Of a stretch of DNA of 64,000 nt, positions 51,913 to 63,905 are shown in pieces. The stretch comes from Blasia pusilla. Lineage: Eukaryota > Marchantiophyta > Marchantiopsida > Blasiales. The notes under the pieces are model-generated. The model was not told the origin of the DNA and did not search any database. It saw only the letters and a program-made list of their open reading frames with translations. Position 1 is the first letter of the stretch. Each line of letters starts with the position of its first letter. The DNA lies in the NCBI GenBank assembly GCA_050084515.1, contig CM114273.1, positions 32,984,001-33,048,000 on the forward strand, in the 5' to 3' direction. The position numbers and the translations under genes are program-made.

Positions 51913-53038
51913 CTTAGAAGATCATCTGAAGGGGGTTCACTTCATCGAAACGTTGCCTGCTGAAAGTTATTACTCAGTACCTTTTAAGTAAGGATTCACC
52001 AACTGATGCAGATCAGTCCCTACGCAAGTTGGTCAGCCTTGGATGAGGAAAGAACAGAAACAGATTGATGGACAGAGCTAGTGTGTCAACTTTGAAGTTA
52101 GAATCCCCTTCAGATATACCCTTTCATGGAATATACTTCCATTGGGACATAACTCTCCTGTAATATACAACTTTCAGCTGGTCCATGTGCACCACGTCTT
52201 ACCTGGAATCATGAACCAACTGAGGAATTCTCACTAATAGTGAACTGACCGTCCCAGCACCCCTAACCTGTCTCCAATGCAATACGGTGAAGCTTTTGAT
52301 ATTTGTGTACTAAAATCGGACAGAATGAAAAATTTGTGACCATGAATTCTAGTGTGATGGTTAACGTAGTACACTCTACGCATGTCCATTACACGTCTTC
52401 CACTCACATCTTCCATTCCCTGATGGACGATGACGTTTAGCCCAATCTCAATGGTGTCCCATATCTAGAAGTCATAGCTTTGGTCTTTGGATTGTGTCTC
52501 GTCGCCAATGTGTGGGCGCATTGGAGTCTAGAAGTCCACGATGCCCCTTCCTCGAGAAGAATGGAGTCGTGAATACTTCCCAATTCCCTCCAAAAAATGC
52601 AGAAATTCCTTAGGTCGTGGGTACGACCATATTGCCGGGTGGCCATCGATGTTCGCATTGTCAAGCTTCTACTTTCTGTGTTAGAGTTTGTCCGACTTAG
52701 TTTAACCGGAAAAGGAAAGATCGGACGCTTTCCATTGGAAACAGTCTGTGACTCGCTACATAAAATCTTGCATCAAGGAGACTAAGAGAACATGTAGCTC
52801 TACTTCAACGTTGTAAGGATAGCAAAAACCTTGAAACAAGCCATGGAGTGCCAAGAAGAGCTTCATGTGTGGGGGAGAAAGCATGCGATTGGGGGGAAAT
52901 ACAAAGAGTTGTGTTCGTGGTTGGGTTGGTGGATTGTTCGTATGAGGCAATGGGGAAATTTTATGTGGTAGGTGAGTTTTCTTCATTTTTGCGAAGTATG
53001 TGGTTGCAATTGTACATGTTGCAAATAAGGTAGGTAAA
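51913..53038. other. Stretch without a recognised gene
   Basis: Probably the 3' untranslated region of the NBP35-like gene at first. Short ORFs on both strands show no known domain. Confidence 0.45.
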
Positions 53039-53402
53039 GCAACCCGTCGGAATTGACAGGTTGCGTCTTTTTTGCCAACAAAGTTCATCTTGCAAGTTGT
53101 CAAAACACGACGGGTTGCAATTATTTTCAAAAAAAAGTTCATTTAGCAATCCGTCACAATCGGACGGGTTGCGAATTTTTTTATGAAAAAAAAGTCATTT
53201 TGCAACCTATCGAAATTCGATAGATTGCAAGTTATTTTTCATGCGAGAAAAGTTCATCATGCAACCCGTCGGAATCCGATACGTTGGAAGTTACTTTTTT
53301 CTGAAAAAGGTTCATCTTGCAACTCGTCAAAAGCTGATGGGTTGAAATTTTTTCCAATTTTTTTTTATGGTCCAACCCGTCGAAATCAGACGGGTTGCAA
53401 GC
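53039..53402. repeat. Palindromic minisatellite, about 7 units of 52-60 bp
   Basis: Each unit holds an imperfect palindrome of the form GCAACCCGTCG-AAAT-CGACGGGTTGC followed by an A/T run and AAGTTCATCTT. Units start near 53039, 53091, 53145, 53198, 53259, 53315 and 53374. In the fourth unit both arms changed together (CTATCG and CGATAG), keeping the pairing. Confidence 0.88.
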
Positions 53403-53767
53403 ATTCTATTGATATGTCTTCGTGTGCCGGGACTTAACATTCACAAAAATGTCTTTTGCCCCAACACAAGTGGAGCCGAGAGTGTCCATTCCTCCTGGAG
53501 GTCATCACAAACATGTCATAAAAAAATCTCTCCTTGAGGCATGCCAAACAAGATCAAGCAAAGAGTGATGCTACAATCTGCAGCCTCCCACACCTTCTTC
53601 GCAAAGGGCGTAACCAAGGGAAAAGGCCCTTTGATTTACGGAGCTTTATGTTAGAGCCGTTGTTAGATTTGGGGATGAGATTGTATGTGGGAGCTTTCAA
53701 TCAGTGCGTAGCTTGAACTCCTCTCGAGAAATACGTCCATATTGGTGGGGACATTTGTGGGCGTGTT
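53403..53767. other. Short stretch without a recognised gene
   Basis: No ORF with a recognisable product between the minisatellite and the LTR-like copy. Confidence 0.5.
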
Positions 53768-54376
53768 TGTCGTGCGCATACATATCGCTACACAACGTAC
53801 ATGGCATCTACACCACACAACACCGATCTTCCCCACACACGGGTCGATCCACACATGTACAAAAATCAACTCATACATATACATGGAAATTTCACAACAA
53901 AAATAAAGAGTAGTAAAAACGGCACACCCGGCCTAAAACTCCACTCCTCAATTTACATCGATATATCGAGCCTCGTCCACCCTGTGCTATCAAAGAATCC
54001 GGACGGTAGCACCTAGTCCTATCTCACACACATATAAGAGAGGTACTCCAACGGCCCAACATGAGAAAGATGGCTTAGGAAAGCCACCTTCCTCTCTTAT
54101 ATAGGGTTGGGAAGAGCCAAAAGGCTCTTCCCCTAAAAATAGTCCTCCCCTTGGTAACCTGCGCGCATAGGTTACCAGGGGCGGGTGACCTGGTCAACAA
54201 GTCACCCGGCTGTGAAAGATCTCAACATGAAACTTGTCAGAAACGACGTTCCTGACACAATGGACCTATCCTCAACCTCATCCGACACCGTGAGACAAAG
54301 TTACACTCAAGATAGTCCGCTGGCTCCTATGCCCTATCCACGATAGATCTCGGCCTATCAACTACTCATATGTGAA
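53768..54376 (-). mobile_element. 0.61-kb LTR-like element, copy C (solo)
   Basis: Starts TGTCGTGCGCATACA and ends near CATATGTGAAA, where copy B ends GATGTGACA. It is highly similar to copy B throughout. Flanks GTGTT (53763-53767) and ATGTT after the right end could be a target duplication with one mismatch. A TATA-type box is present in the minus sense at about 54096-54102. Confidence 0.8.
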
Positions 54377-55209
54377 ATGTTTCGAGATGTCCCATGCAGA
54401 TGGTAGTAGAGCACTCTAAACGAGACTCTTGGAGATCTGATAAGTATATTGACTTTAGGCAAGTCAAGTGTCAACATCGAGGAAAGAATTCGGTGATTGA
54501 TTTGGATGATGAAATTACCCCGCCCAGGTATTCGGAGACACTGGACTGCTCCCAAATTTGAGTTGACCAACCTTTTGCAAAATCAGTGAATGCTTTAATT
54601 TCAAAATCCCTATGCTGCTGGAACTTCTCACAATACAGTCTCGGGGGTAGTTCAATAGTATGGGATTCCGGTCGTTGAGGTTGATTGCAACCTCAAGCGG
54701 TGACATATTTCTCGAAGCAACCCTGGTCGTGGACCCACTTGCAGGGCAGGATCCGATGGCATTAGGAGAGCATGTGGCATTTTCTTGAATAGAACTGTAC
54801 AAGGACACGACGACCACTGCTAGGATTCTGGGGGTTGAAAACCTTTGATCATTTTACCAGAACCAAGGATCAATGGAAATACTTCTTTTGCCCAAATGAA
54901 TTGTGCGCTTTCCGGAAGTCTTATGCAGTTGCCATTGGAGCTCCAGGGAATACCCCCACGATTTGGCCCTTTAATTTACAACTCAAGGAAAAAGATACCC
55001 TTTCTATCGGAAAGTATTAAGTTCATTCCCAATAGACCTATGTTTCCTGAGTAAAGAGAGGAGTATAAAAATCTAGTGGAGGATTTCGAGCTTACTTTCC
55101 TGCCAAGCAAGTTGAATATGTGTGTAGTTTGCTTTGCAGAGAGGCGAAAGTCCAATCACCATGCCTTCCTTTTGTACCAATTCCAAGCTTCTAATACTCA
55201 CATGGCCAT
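54377..55209. other. Stretch with unrecognised small ORFs
   Basis: Minus-strand ORFs 54358-54570 and 54515-54817 and a plus-strand ORF 54845-55054 are open. None is a family I can name. Given the copia fragment next door, decayed retroelement sequence is the simplest explanation. Confidence 0.35.
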
Positions 55210-55640
55210 TACCTCTAAAGCCAAGTGTTTTAAGGAGTCATGACCTACTAGTATTTGTTGAGTCAACGTTGTCTCAAAATTGAGGAGTCTTCTATCCCTC
55301 TCTCCTTGTGCAATCATAATTTCACTATGACTATCAATGATTGTGCAACTACTTTTTCCATGGTCACTTGGATGCCCTTCATTTTCATGATTTGACCTAT
55401 TGAGAGGAGTTTGTGCTCTAGCCCAGGGACATGCTATGCATCACTTATGGTTGTGGTTGTTCCACTTTGTAAGATAATCATCACAATCTTGATCCCCAAT
55501 TTTGACCTGACCTCCGGTTGTCGCTTTTTGGTAAGTGGTGAACTAATCCTTGTTCTCGGTAACATTCTTGACAGCTCCGCTATCAAGATACCATCCTTCC
55601 TCTCTAGCTTTTGAAACAATAAAGCAAGCATAGAGCTTCG
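55210..55640 (-). pseudogene. Copia-type Pol fragment (protease and GAG-pre region)
   Basis: Minus-strand translation gives GWYLDSGAVKNVTEN, the copia protease active-site block with its aspartate, near 55560-55600. Further on, near 55360-55430, is PGLEHKLLSIGQIMKMKG, the typical 'VPGL..NLLS..QL' GAG-pre-integrase block. Frameshifts lie between them, so it is not functional. Confidence 0.7.
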
Positions 55641-57177
55641 ATGGGTATGTGGTAGAATTAGATGGTGACAATGTGGCTGGCTGGTCGGAAACACCTCTTT
55701 GCTACTCATAGGTGTATATCTTGAAGAATGACTCTCCGAATCGGATCGAAACTAGTAATCTTTTGAGATGTGATCTTCTATTAGTATTCAATGTGTATTT
55801 GTTGTCCGATTGGGGAATCTCCTTCATTAGGCTACTGAAGGAATACTGTTGGATTTGGTTGCTCGATTGATGCAGGCGTCATTCCACCAATTTCTTGTTG
55901 GAGGCCTCTCTTCATGCATCATAAGGGCAATGGTGCATGTTGTATCATTATCTTCTCCTATTTACCTCTATGTTGTCTTGGATTCTTAACATGATGGGTA
56001 CGAGAGAGTTTCGATACTAACCAAGCATGTTGGTCATGAGGATAGCAATCATGTGCCTATCATCAAGGGGCATATTGCTCTCCACGCATTGTCTCTTAGT
56101 TGTTGGAGTCGGACTAATTGTGTGTCTCAAACTACTTCTTCCATTCCAATAGTATAAACAACATACATCCCAAACGTGGAGGAACAACTTCCATTCCATT
56201 AGTATAAACAACATACATCCCACCAACAACTGCAAAGTTCGGATTAATACTCCCATCTACATTCGGTAAGTCCTTCCTAATAGGGCCAAAACTCAGTCAT
56301 GCTTCTTAGATGACCATAGCAAAGCATAGCACGCCTCCTTAGATGTCCTCACTTTTTCAGGAATTGCATTTTGTTGTGATCCTCAAGATCACAAGGGCTC
56401 AAACGGCTACTGAATCAAATTCTTATGCCTCTTTCTACTAACAATATCAAACAAGTCAGATGCCATAAAAAATTCCATATGTTTATCCCACATTGCCGAT
56501 CCCCGCAACCCCATCTCCTCCTCTTCACCTGCACTTTGTCAATCGTTCTCCCTCCCCATTGATATCCGTCCGCTTCGATTCTCACGGTACGAAACGCACT
56601 TTCCAGCTCCCCCTCACTTCATATCCCAAAGGCCCAAGTCACGGCGCATCATGTGAAAGTTTCCATTTTCCTGCTGCGTTTCACTCCGGTCCCAACGAAC
56701 TCCTATCGATGATACATCAATCCACTTTATTATCAAACAAAGGAAGCACAACGACATTCATTCCAACCTCGGGCGCCCGAAAGTCCGAAGTCTGTCATCG
56801 CGTTCAATCCAAAAAGTTCGAAAGTTCAAGCGCATCCGTCGGCGGACCAGAGAAACCTCTTCCTCACTTGACACTCTAAACGAAATTCAAAGCTCACACC
56901 CATTCGCCCGTGCTCCTCCGTCACTCCATCTCGAAATTCCAAGCGCGCGAGTGACCTCCGCTCACATATCATTTCTCGTGCATTTTCACGACGCATTTGA
57001 AAGTCGAGATGAAGGTTTCGAGCATAGTACGCGAAGGCCTTCCTCGCGCTCTCTGCTGCGACTTCCAGTTTCCGAGCTCATGGAGGGAGACAAGCTCCGT
57101 GCACTAAAAGCTGTCGCGTTCCTTCCTTGACTACAAAGTCCGTAGGCGGAAGGCCCTTTTGGAGATGCCGATCGAAC
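55641..57177. other. Intergenic stretch, no recognised gene
   Basis: Contains further decayed sequence and a plus-strand ORF at 56493-56879 (128 codons, Ser/Pro-rich, unrecognised). The base composition becomes richer in CG from about 56600, as in the neighbouring genes' surroundings. Confidence 0.4.
56138..56222. repeat. 35-bp direct repeat, 50 bp period
   Basis: The segment 56138-56172 recurs at 56188-56222 with one difference. It contains AGTATAAACAACATACATCC. Confidence 0.9.
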
Positions 57178-57627
57178 CTACAGAATGCGGCTGCCTGGAA
57201 TCGGTGAGGCGAAGCGGAGTGCTAGTCCATGAGGCCCTCCGACGGTGAAATCTCGTAAGCCGTAGTAGCGATTGGCTAGATCTCTCAAAATCATTGCACC
57301 TTGCGTCCGCACAGCAGTTTGATAGACGGCGTCCACATCGTGGACCATGACTCTGATGTTCGCGCAGTACCCGCGGTATCCATATCCAGCGTCGCCCAGA
57401 AGAAACTCGTCGACCTGTTCCACCATGAGACGGCTCTTCGATCCCCACGCGAGCTCGGCGAAGTGGTTCTCTTCCTCTCTCAGCACTGCAAATCCGAACG
57501 CGCGCAGAAAGTCTAGCGTCTTCGTCAGCGATGGCGTGTACCATTCCGACACCAGTTGCTCTTCCGGAGGGAAGGCATCCATCGCCCCGGCAGAGAAAAA
57601 CCACACGAAAGCGTTCGCAGTAGACAC
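57178..57627 (-). CDS. VOC superfamily (glyoxalase / dioxygenase-like) protein
   Basis: Single-exon ORF of 149 residues, the usual size of small vicinal-oxygen-chelate proteins. Two beta-alpha-beta-beta-beta modules are visible. The first is about residues 27-72: EWYTPSLTKTLDFLRAFGF, then HFAELAWG and LMVEQ. The second is about 90-145: NIRVMVHDVDAVYQTAV, then YGLRDFTVGGPHGLALRF. The second ends in the family-typical 'YG.RDF.V..P.G..L.F' strand. Metal ligands and substrate cannot be assigned from sequence alone; bleomycin-resistance-like and glyoxalase-like members share this pattern. No targeting peptide is obvious. An intronless, bacterial-looking gene between intron-rich ones could be a past transfer, but many plants have such genes. 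Confidence 0.85.
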   Translation of the reverse strand: MSTANAFVWFFSAGAMDAFPPEEQLVSEWYTPSLTKTLDFLRAFGFAVLREEENHFAELAWGSKSRLMVEQVDEFLLGDAGYGYRGYCANIRVMVHDVDAVYQTAVRTQGAMILRDLANRYYGLRDFTVGGPHGLALRFASPIPGSRIL

Positions 57628-58435
57628 CCCAATCGAATCGTCCGTCTGTGTCCCCCGGCAGAGCGAATCGAAACAGAGCTCCTCTCGGTTGCAGCACGCT
57701 TCGTTAGATCTGAAGTCGGTCGCCGTTCTGATAAGCGCAAGTTCGCGCGCGGAGCCTCAATTAGGATGGCTTAGCTCCCGGTGCACTCGATGGAAAGCGC
57801 TCTTAAATATTTACTGTCACTAGTGAGCATGCTCCCGTGCAAACACGAGCAGCATGCTTTGCACGGGTCGAACGACTTTTGGAATCTTATCTCTTCCGGC
57901 GCACACGATCATCTGTGATTGGAGTTGGGAGTTCTTGGCGTACCACCTCGCTCGAATTCAGGGGATGCGGATCTCTTCCAGTCTAGGCTACCAACGACAT
58001 TCCCAGACGAGAGATATGCCGAGATGGATCCATTGATCGACTGATTCTCAGCTGTGACATTTACGCCAACGATAGGGGTTGAGTGATCGATTTTCATCTC
58101 CGTTAAGTTTGTTTCGACATGATATGAAAATGCGAATTGTCTCCACACTGACGGTCGAGCGAAGGGAAACTCCGAATTTGGGATCGAACGATCAGCGAGC
58201 GTACCACTTTGGGTTGTGATGATGAATCGGCAAGACAATGGGACTGCGAATGAATGATCCTTGCGATTTTCCTTGTTTGACGTAATATACAAGTCTACTT
58301 CTCGTAGCTCCTGCAGTCGGGCCTCGGGCCTTCGAGGAGTGTGAGATCTACACCACAGAAGTGCAATTGAGCACTTGGAAAAAATCGGGACTAAAGCTTC
58401 TAGTGTTACAAAGAACGAGTGCCCTACTTCCACTG
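57628..58435. other. Intergenic region between VOC gene and ABCG transporter
   Basis: Holds the VOC promoter and the ABCG 3' untranslated region. The minus-strand ORF 57909-58595 overlaps the last ABCG exon in another frame and shows no domain, so I treat it as spurious. Confidence 0.5.
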
Positions 58436-61400
58436 TCACTTTCTGGTGGTTTGACAGTTGAACTTGAGTGCGAGATAGAACAGAAGTCGGTACACCACGA
58501 TGAATACCACCATCACTCCCACATGTGGCCACTTGTGAACGTGCGCTAAAGTGAGCCTCTCGAGCACTTCGTCTGAATCGACATCGTCGAACCATACAAC
58601 GCCTGCAAGGTGCTTGAACTCATTGCTCATGAGAGCTTCGTAAGGGTACTTGAAGAGGGATAAGTAGTTCATCCACAGCCAGTACTTGGGAATGGCAGCC
58701 CTGCACCGTTCCAACACGAGAAGATGCTCGTTACAATCTTGTCCTCCGGACTCTCGCCATATCTAAGACGCAGCACGACTCTCCATTCCATTCAAATTTC
58801 AAACAGACGCGCGATTATATTACTCGAGGAACCGGCCCAACCATTCCGGTGGGGTTCTTGAGGTCGTGAGCGTGCGTACCTCTGAATGAAGAAGCCGGAG
58901 AAGAGGAAAGAGACGGCCAAGACGGATTGCAGGCAGTCGTTGGAACAGTGGTGATGTGGTATCAAGGCGGCTATGAATGAAACGAGCGAGTAGCCCATGG
59001 CGAGAACCAGGAGGACGACGATGAGGTAGAAGGCGATGGCGGAAACGCTGCCGTCCAGTCCCACCATGACGTACGAGATGCCACTGAAAACCGCCGCAAG
59101 AATCAGGAGGAACGGCAGCGCGGCCAGGCTCTCTGCCACGACATAAGCGGAGGTATGGTAAGCCATGCGAGAGGTCTCTCGGATGAAGATCCGGCGCTCG
59201 GACAGCACGAGGGGAAGCAATTGCGATGACGAGAAGAGGAGGAAGGCCGATGCGCAGCCGAAGAAGGAGAGGCGCTGTCGAACTCCCGTCTCGTCTTGCT
59301 TGCACCGGAAGAATAGTGATCCCAAAACGATCGCTCCCACCACCTGCCAAGCAAATACAGGACATGAATAAAAGGAGATGGGGGAATTCATCGGAAGTAC
59401 GTTCTGCCAAGGTACGTTCAACCGACGTTCCACATCATGCTGCTGAAACGGGTTTGGGACCATCTGAAGCCACCGGCCTCGGCAATCCAAGCAACTCAGT
59501 GAAGTTGTACGGGTCCTTCGCCATAGACTGCATTGCGACAAGTAGGAATAAACAACGACCTGTTCCGACCTGCCATCCAAGAAGCTCAATCGGAGCTCTA
59601 CATACGATTTACGGTGACTCGTTGAAAGAATCTGTTGTTTGACAGAGTGAAAATATGATGTACGATGACTGGATGGCGGGATTGGTTGTTCACAGGACTG
59701 AAATGCTATCAGCGTTTTGTGAAAAATACACCAGTTCGATCCATCCGCGGCCCACGCAGCCCCACCGAACAGCAGACCAGGCCAAGTAAAAATCAATATG
59801 GACGTAAATGGGTGAATGGAACATAAGATACGTACCATCAAGCCTAGGCGGGTGATGAAGAGCTCTTTCGTCCGGAAAGTATTGATCAGAGCCCGCTCTG
59901 CAAGTGTACGAATCTGCGAGGTGAATGATGTCGCGAAAGTGGTAGGGCTGTCCGTCGATGTGAGCACGATTTGTTCATCTTTCGTCGTCTGTCCCTTTCT
60001 ACTATCGAGCTGCACCCCTCCGATGCACACATCCACGATTGATCAGAAGCATTCCCAGTTGAAACTGATGACAGCAATTGATGATAATTATCTTTCTCCG
60101 GCAATCAGCATCTCAAAGACGCTGCCTGCCTCATGTCCGAGCAACTGATCAGGTGTCCTAAACCAAAACGCTGTACACGTTTGGTGATGTGCAATGTAAC
60201 GTTACTCACATAGAATTCGACTAATTTTTGTAACCCTTTCGGTCGTTCTTGACACTTTCTGGCCGTCTCCAAAATGTATTCGACAACCGTCATCTGCACA
60301 TAGTGAGCGCAATCCTCTCCATGTCAGCAACGCTGAGTTGAATCGGATGACGTGCGTTAGTCCTAAGAACATGAGCTAAGTTCTCTTGCCAACAAGAGAA
60401 CTTACAATATCATGTGGTGGACACAGCGATGGTATACGTCTGAGGAAAGGGCCAAAATCTCTACGCGAGCTGTGTAACCTTCGCCGATTAAGCTCCTGAC
60501 AAACTTCGCTGGTCTTGTTTCACGACTGATTACAGACTCACTCCACCGAAAACACAACGAAACAAAATGGCCTCTATCAGTGGAATGTATACCGAGTACT
60601 GGGACACATGACCAATTTGACAACGTTTGAACGATGTCCAGATCTAGTACACCTGGTGATTGAGTTGTGTACAGGAGCAACTGTTTGCACAAAGTTATCG
60701 GCAGGAGCAAGCCATGAATGGATCTACTGCGGTCTTCATGAAGATTTGGACATGTCTTACAGTTTGCGTAAAAACAATGCCGTGCGAGATCAATTTATCA
60801 GTGTACGCACATGCTCTGGCATACCGTAACCGAGGTCGACGAAGTAATTTGTCATCCCTGAATGTGGCCCGTGGAACACCACATTTCCCTGAACAAGCAC
60901 GAGGGTGTTGTGTATAGTCTCCAGAATCGAGTAGCTTGGTTGATGAAGGCTGAGAATCACCGTTCGCCCCTGTTGTTTTGCGAGGGACGACAGGTGTCCC
61001 ATGACTTGGAGAGCTGCGACGCTGTCCAGGCCGAACGTTGGCTCGTCGAGCAGAAGCACAGCCGGATCATGAATCACTTCCACTCCTATGGACACCCGCC
61101 GCCTCTCGCCTCGAGAAATTCCTCGCATCTGCTTCCCAAACCACCCGGTGCTTCCACATATCAATCGACTGATCATGTTTTCGTCCAAAATGCTGAAGCT
61201 ATGCTTTTACACATCTCATCTGCTTCCACACATACGCTTACCGAGCGCTTCGCTTCGTCAGTCACCATGATTGCCGAAGAACCTGACGTGCGGAAGTGCC
61301 AGAAATGTTTTCGATTCCACCCCTCAACGCCATGATCCGATCAGTCAGGAATTCCTTAGGATAAGAAATTGTATAGCCGAATGGGAAAGTGCAATAACCA

Positions 61401-63558
61401 TTTCAGGAATTTCTAGGATCCATGATTTATACATCCTAAAGTAGTTCACAAACTGTCACGGCCCTAAATCGAGAGTACAGGGCTTGGATTAGTAATGTAT
61501 AAGTAGGCTTGTCTTGACGGGGAGCGGTCTTTCTTGAGACGGTTGAATCTGATTGTCAGGGAGAGCGACGTAAATTGTGTTCACGCGCACACAAGTTTTG
61601 CAGATCGCGCAGTGTGGTCTAAGCCTGGTACGATCCGAAACTTCCATAATTTTGGCCACTATGATAATGCTCAAGAGTTCATGGGGATGATAAATTGAAT
61701 TCTACCAGTGTACCTGCATCTGCTGGCACTGCCAATCGATGGGCCCAGGACTGACGGTCACTATGAGCAGAAGTGCCATCTTGGCTAGGGGAGATTTGAA
61801 TCGCAATTCTCGATCCGTGCCACTGACAGTGGCAAAAGTTTAGTTTGTGACAAGGAACGAATTGAGGTAGAGAATTTTTAATTTTGGGCGGACGAGATAA
61901 GAACTTACAGTGTCGTTACCGACTTGAGTGTTGGCACACAAGCTCAAGCTCAGCTGTTGAATCACGAGCTCCACGCGCTCTTGTTTCTGAGCGTAGGTCT
62001 GGCTTTCTTGGAGCCTCAAGCGAGCGCTGAAGAGCAGAGTTTCTCTCACGGTCAACATCGGAAAGAGCGAGTCTTCCTGCATAATGTAACCTGAGATGCG
62101 CCTGAATTTACCGTCCATGGGCTTCCCGTTCACGAGCACTGATCCATCGAGGCTTCTCCTGTCGATTCTTCCCGCCAGAGCGTCTAGAAGTGTGGTCTTT
62201 CCGGCCCCAGACGGGCCAAATATGCCCAGTACCTCTCCATGTCTTGCATTGGCGTTCACACCGTTCAGAATAATCCTCTCTTTTTTCGTCCGTGTTCCAG
62301 TCTCTTTCTCTTTCACCTGCAAACTTGCAACAGAGCGATTCCAATCTTCAAAATGTCTGCTCCGTTTCAGACCGGTGCGGGACTTTCATGCAAGATTTCA
62401 ACATGTCAAAGGGGTAAAGAGATCACTCTAGAGGTAACGGACAGTGGGGGCGGTCTCGACACATGGAAGTATGACCAAGGCCAGAGAGAGAACGCTTATA
62501 TGCATGATTTGCCTAGATTAGAACTCGGGAGTATGATTTGACTCGTTTAGAACTCAGAGAAAGTATGGGGCCTTCGCTAAAAACGGTGTGAAATCTAGTT
62601 CCATAAATCGTATTTCCTTCCAAAGGTGCCAGTCGAGAGGCGATTCGTGTGGGAAACAAGAAATCAAATCCCTGAAAGTGCACCCTTCCCTGTACCAACA
62701 AGGGTGCTGCTTAGTGAGTGCGATTCTACCCTTGAGAATCGCACTCATTGCTTCTCAACCTCTACCTAGGGCATGGATGATCCACGTTCGAGAGATAACA
62801 GGTGTGACTTGACTATGCTTCCGGAATCTGGGAAAAATTTTCAGACTTTCACTGAAAATTGCCATAGCCAGATAGCGGGAAGTCTCCATATCGGTAGCAT
62901 TATCGGTAGCATCTCGAGTGTAACATTTAGCTTCGCTAGACCGGGATGAACTTGCTATATCAATTGTTTCATCTGACATGAGCGGGCCACTAATCGGTCG
63001 ATCAGACTCCTGAAAATCTTGTTAATCTTGTCAAGTCAAGTCCCATGGATCTCGCATCCCGGTGGACAAAAAATTCACTTCATTCTCTCTGTGTCTGTCT
63101 GTCTGTCTCTCTGTGGGTCCCGGCACCGTTCAGAAGAGTCCTTTCCCGATTGGAACTCTGCACCTACGTGGATGCGTGAGACTATGGCACAAATCCAATA
63201 TGTAGTCAAGAAAGAGAATCCAGACCTTGTACGTGAGCTTCTGGATGCACAAATCATAACTCCGAGATTTGGAAACAAGACCCTGCGGCATTTGCACTTT
63301 GCCAGAGCCATAGCCAGATAGCGGTCTCATTTCCGTTCCATTTCGTGAAGTAGAAATCGGAGAAGTGCGTCGCGATGGTCTTCTCTCTATCTCGAGGGAA
63401 TTCTCTTTCAAACTCAAACTATATTGAAAAATAGGAGACAGCGGACTGTCTACTTCTACATCCTCTTCCGTCACAGGCAACGCGTCTCCGTATGGCGCAT
63501 CGAAGCTGTACTCTCGATTATAGCTAGGAAGCGAAGAATAGACGACCTCTCCCGCCAT
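58436..63558 (-). CDS. ABCG-family half-size ABC transporter
   Basis: Membrane exporter with one ATP-binding domain before one transmembrane domain (ABCG/WBC order), acting as a dimer, commonly at the plasma membrane for lipids or hormones. Seven exons: 63226-63558, 61909-62316, 60811-61128, 60210-60293, 59836-60009, 58880-59343 and 58436-58700. They join in phase to 681 residues, the family's normal size. Walker A GPSGAGKT is at 145-152, then MQEDSLFPMLTVRETL. The signature is ISRGER at 251-256 (family consensus ISGGER), Walker B VLLLDEPTFGLDS lies around 271-283 and the switch His in LSLHQPS is at ~309. The membrane domain (about 440-675) has VVGAIVLGSLFF, long hydrophobic segments, FSGFFIQR and the ABCG-typical YLSLFKYPYEAL. 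The N-terminal 100 residues are Ser-rich. The exon 1 donor (GTCTGG) is weak. Substrate unknown. Confidence 0.93.
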
Positions 63559-63905
63559 TTCTCACAGTGCGCGCGGCCAGAGTCCGACGGTCTCGCCCCC
63601 AAATCTGCAAGGCTGCAGTCTATCTATGTAACCACCTATCGCGAGCTTGACAACACGATCACTTCCGCATTTCGTTTTGTTCCGAATGACGATGGGATTC
63701 AGGAGTTCAATCGCCAAGTTTTGAATCACCCAGCGCATATCATCGGCGTAAACATCACGAGTCTAGTAGAGATTAGTATTCCGCCAGACGAACGTTCGGA
63801 TCCCGCACCGCCGACGCCGTCTTCTCTTGGCTCTGTTCCGATGTGTAGAGTTCTCAATCCCAACATAGTCTCGCCATCCCGCCAGCCACCCCCTGAGAAG
63901 AGAAA
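63559..63905. promoter_or_regulatory. Region upstream of the ABCG gene
   Basis: A short region between the ABCG start and a possible divergent gene start at 63906; it would hold one or both promoters. No TATA box stands out. The plus-strand ORF 63424-63936 crosses it and overlaps ABCG exon 1 in antisense, so I do not count it as a gene. Confidence 0.35.

Noticed and set aside
57131-57697. 188-codon minus-strand ORF over the VOC gene
   Set aside because: Arg-rich alternate frame of the VOC coding sequence; the 149-codon frame carries the conserved VOC strands.
57909-58595. 228-codon minus-strand ORF
   Set aside because: It shares DNA with the last ABCG exon in another frame and has no recognisable domain; the exon reading fits the ABCG C-terminus.
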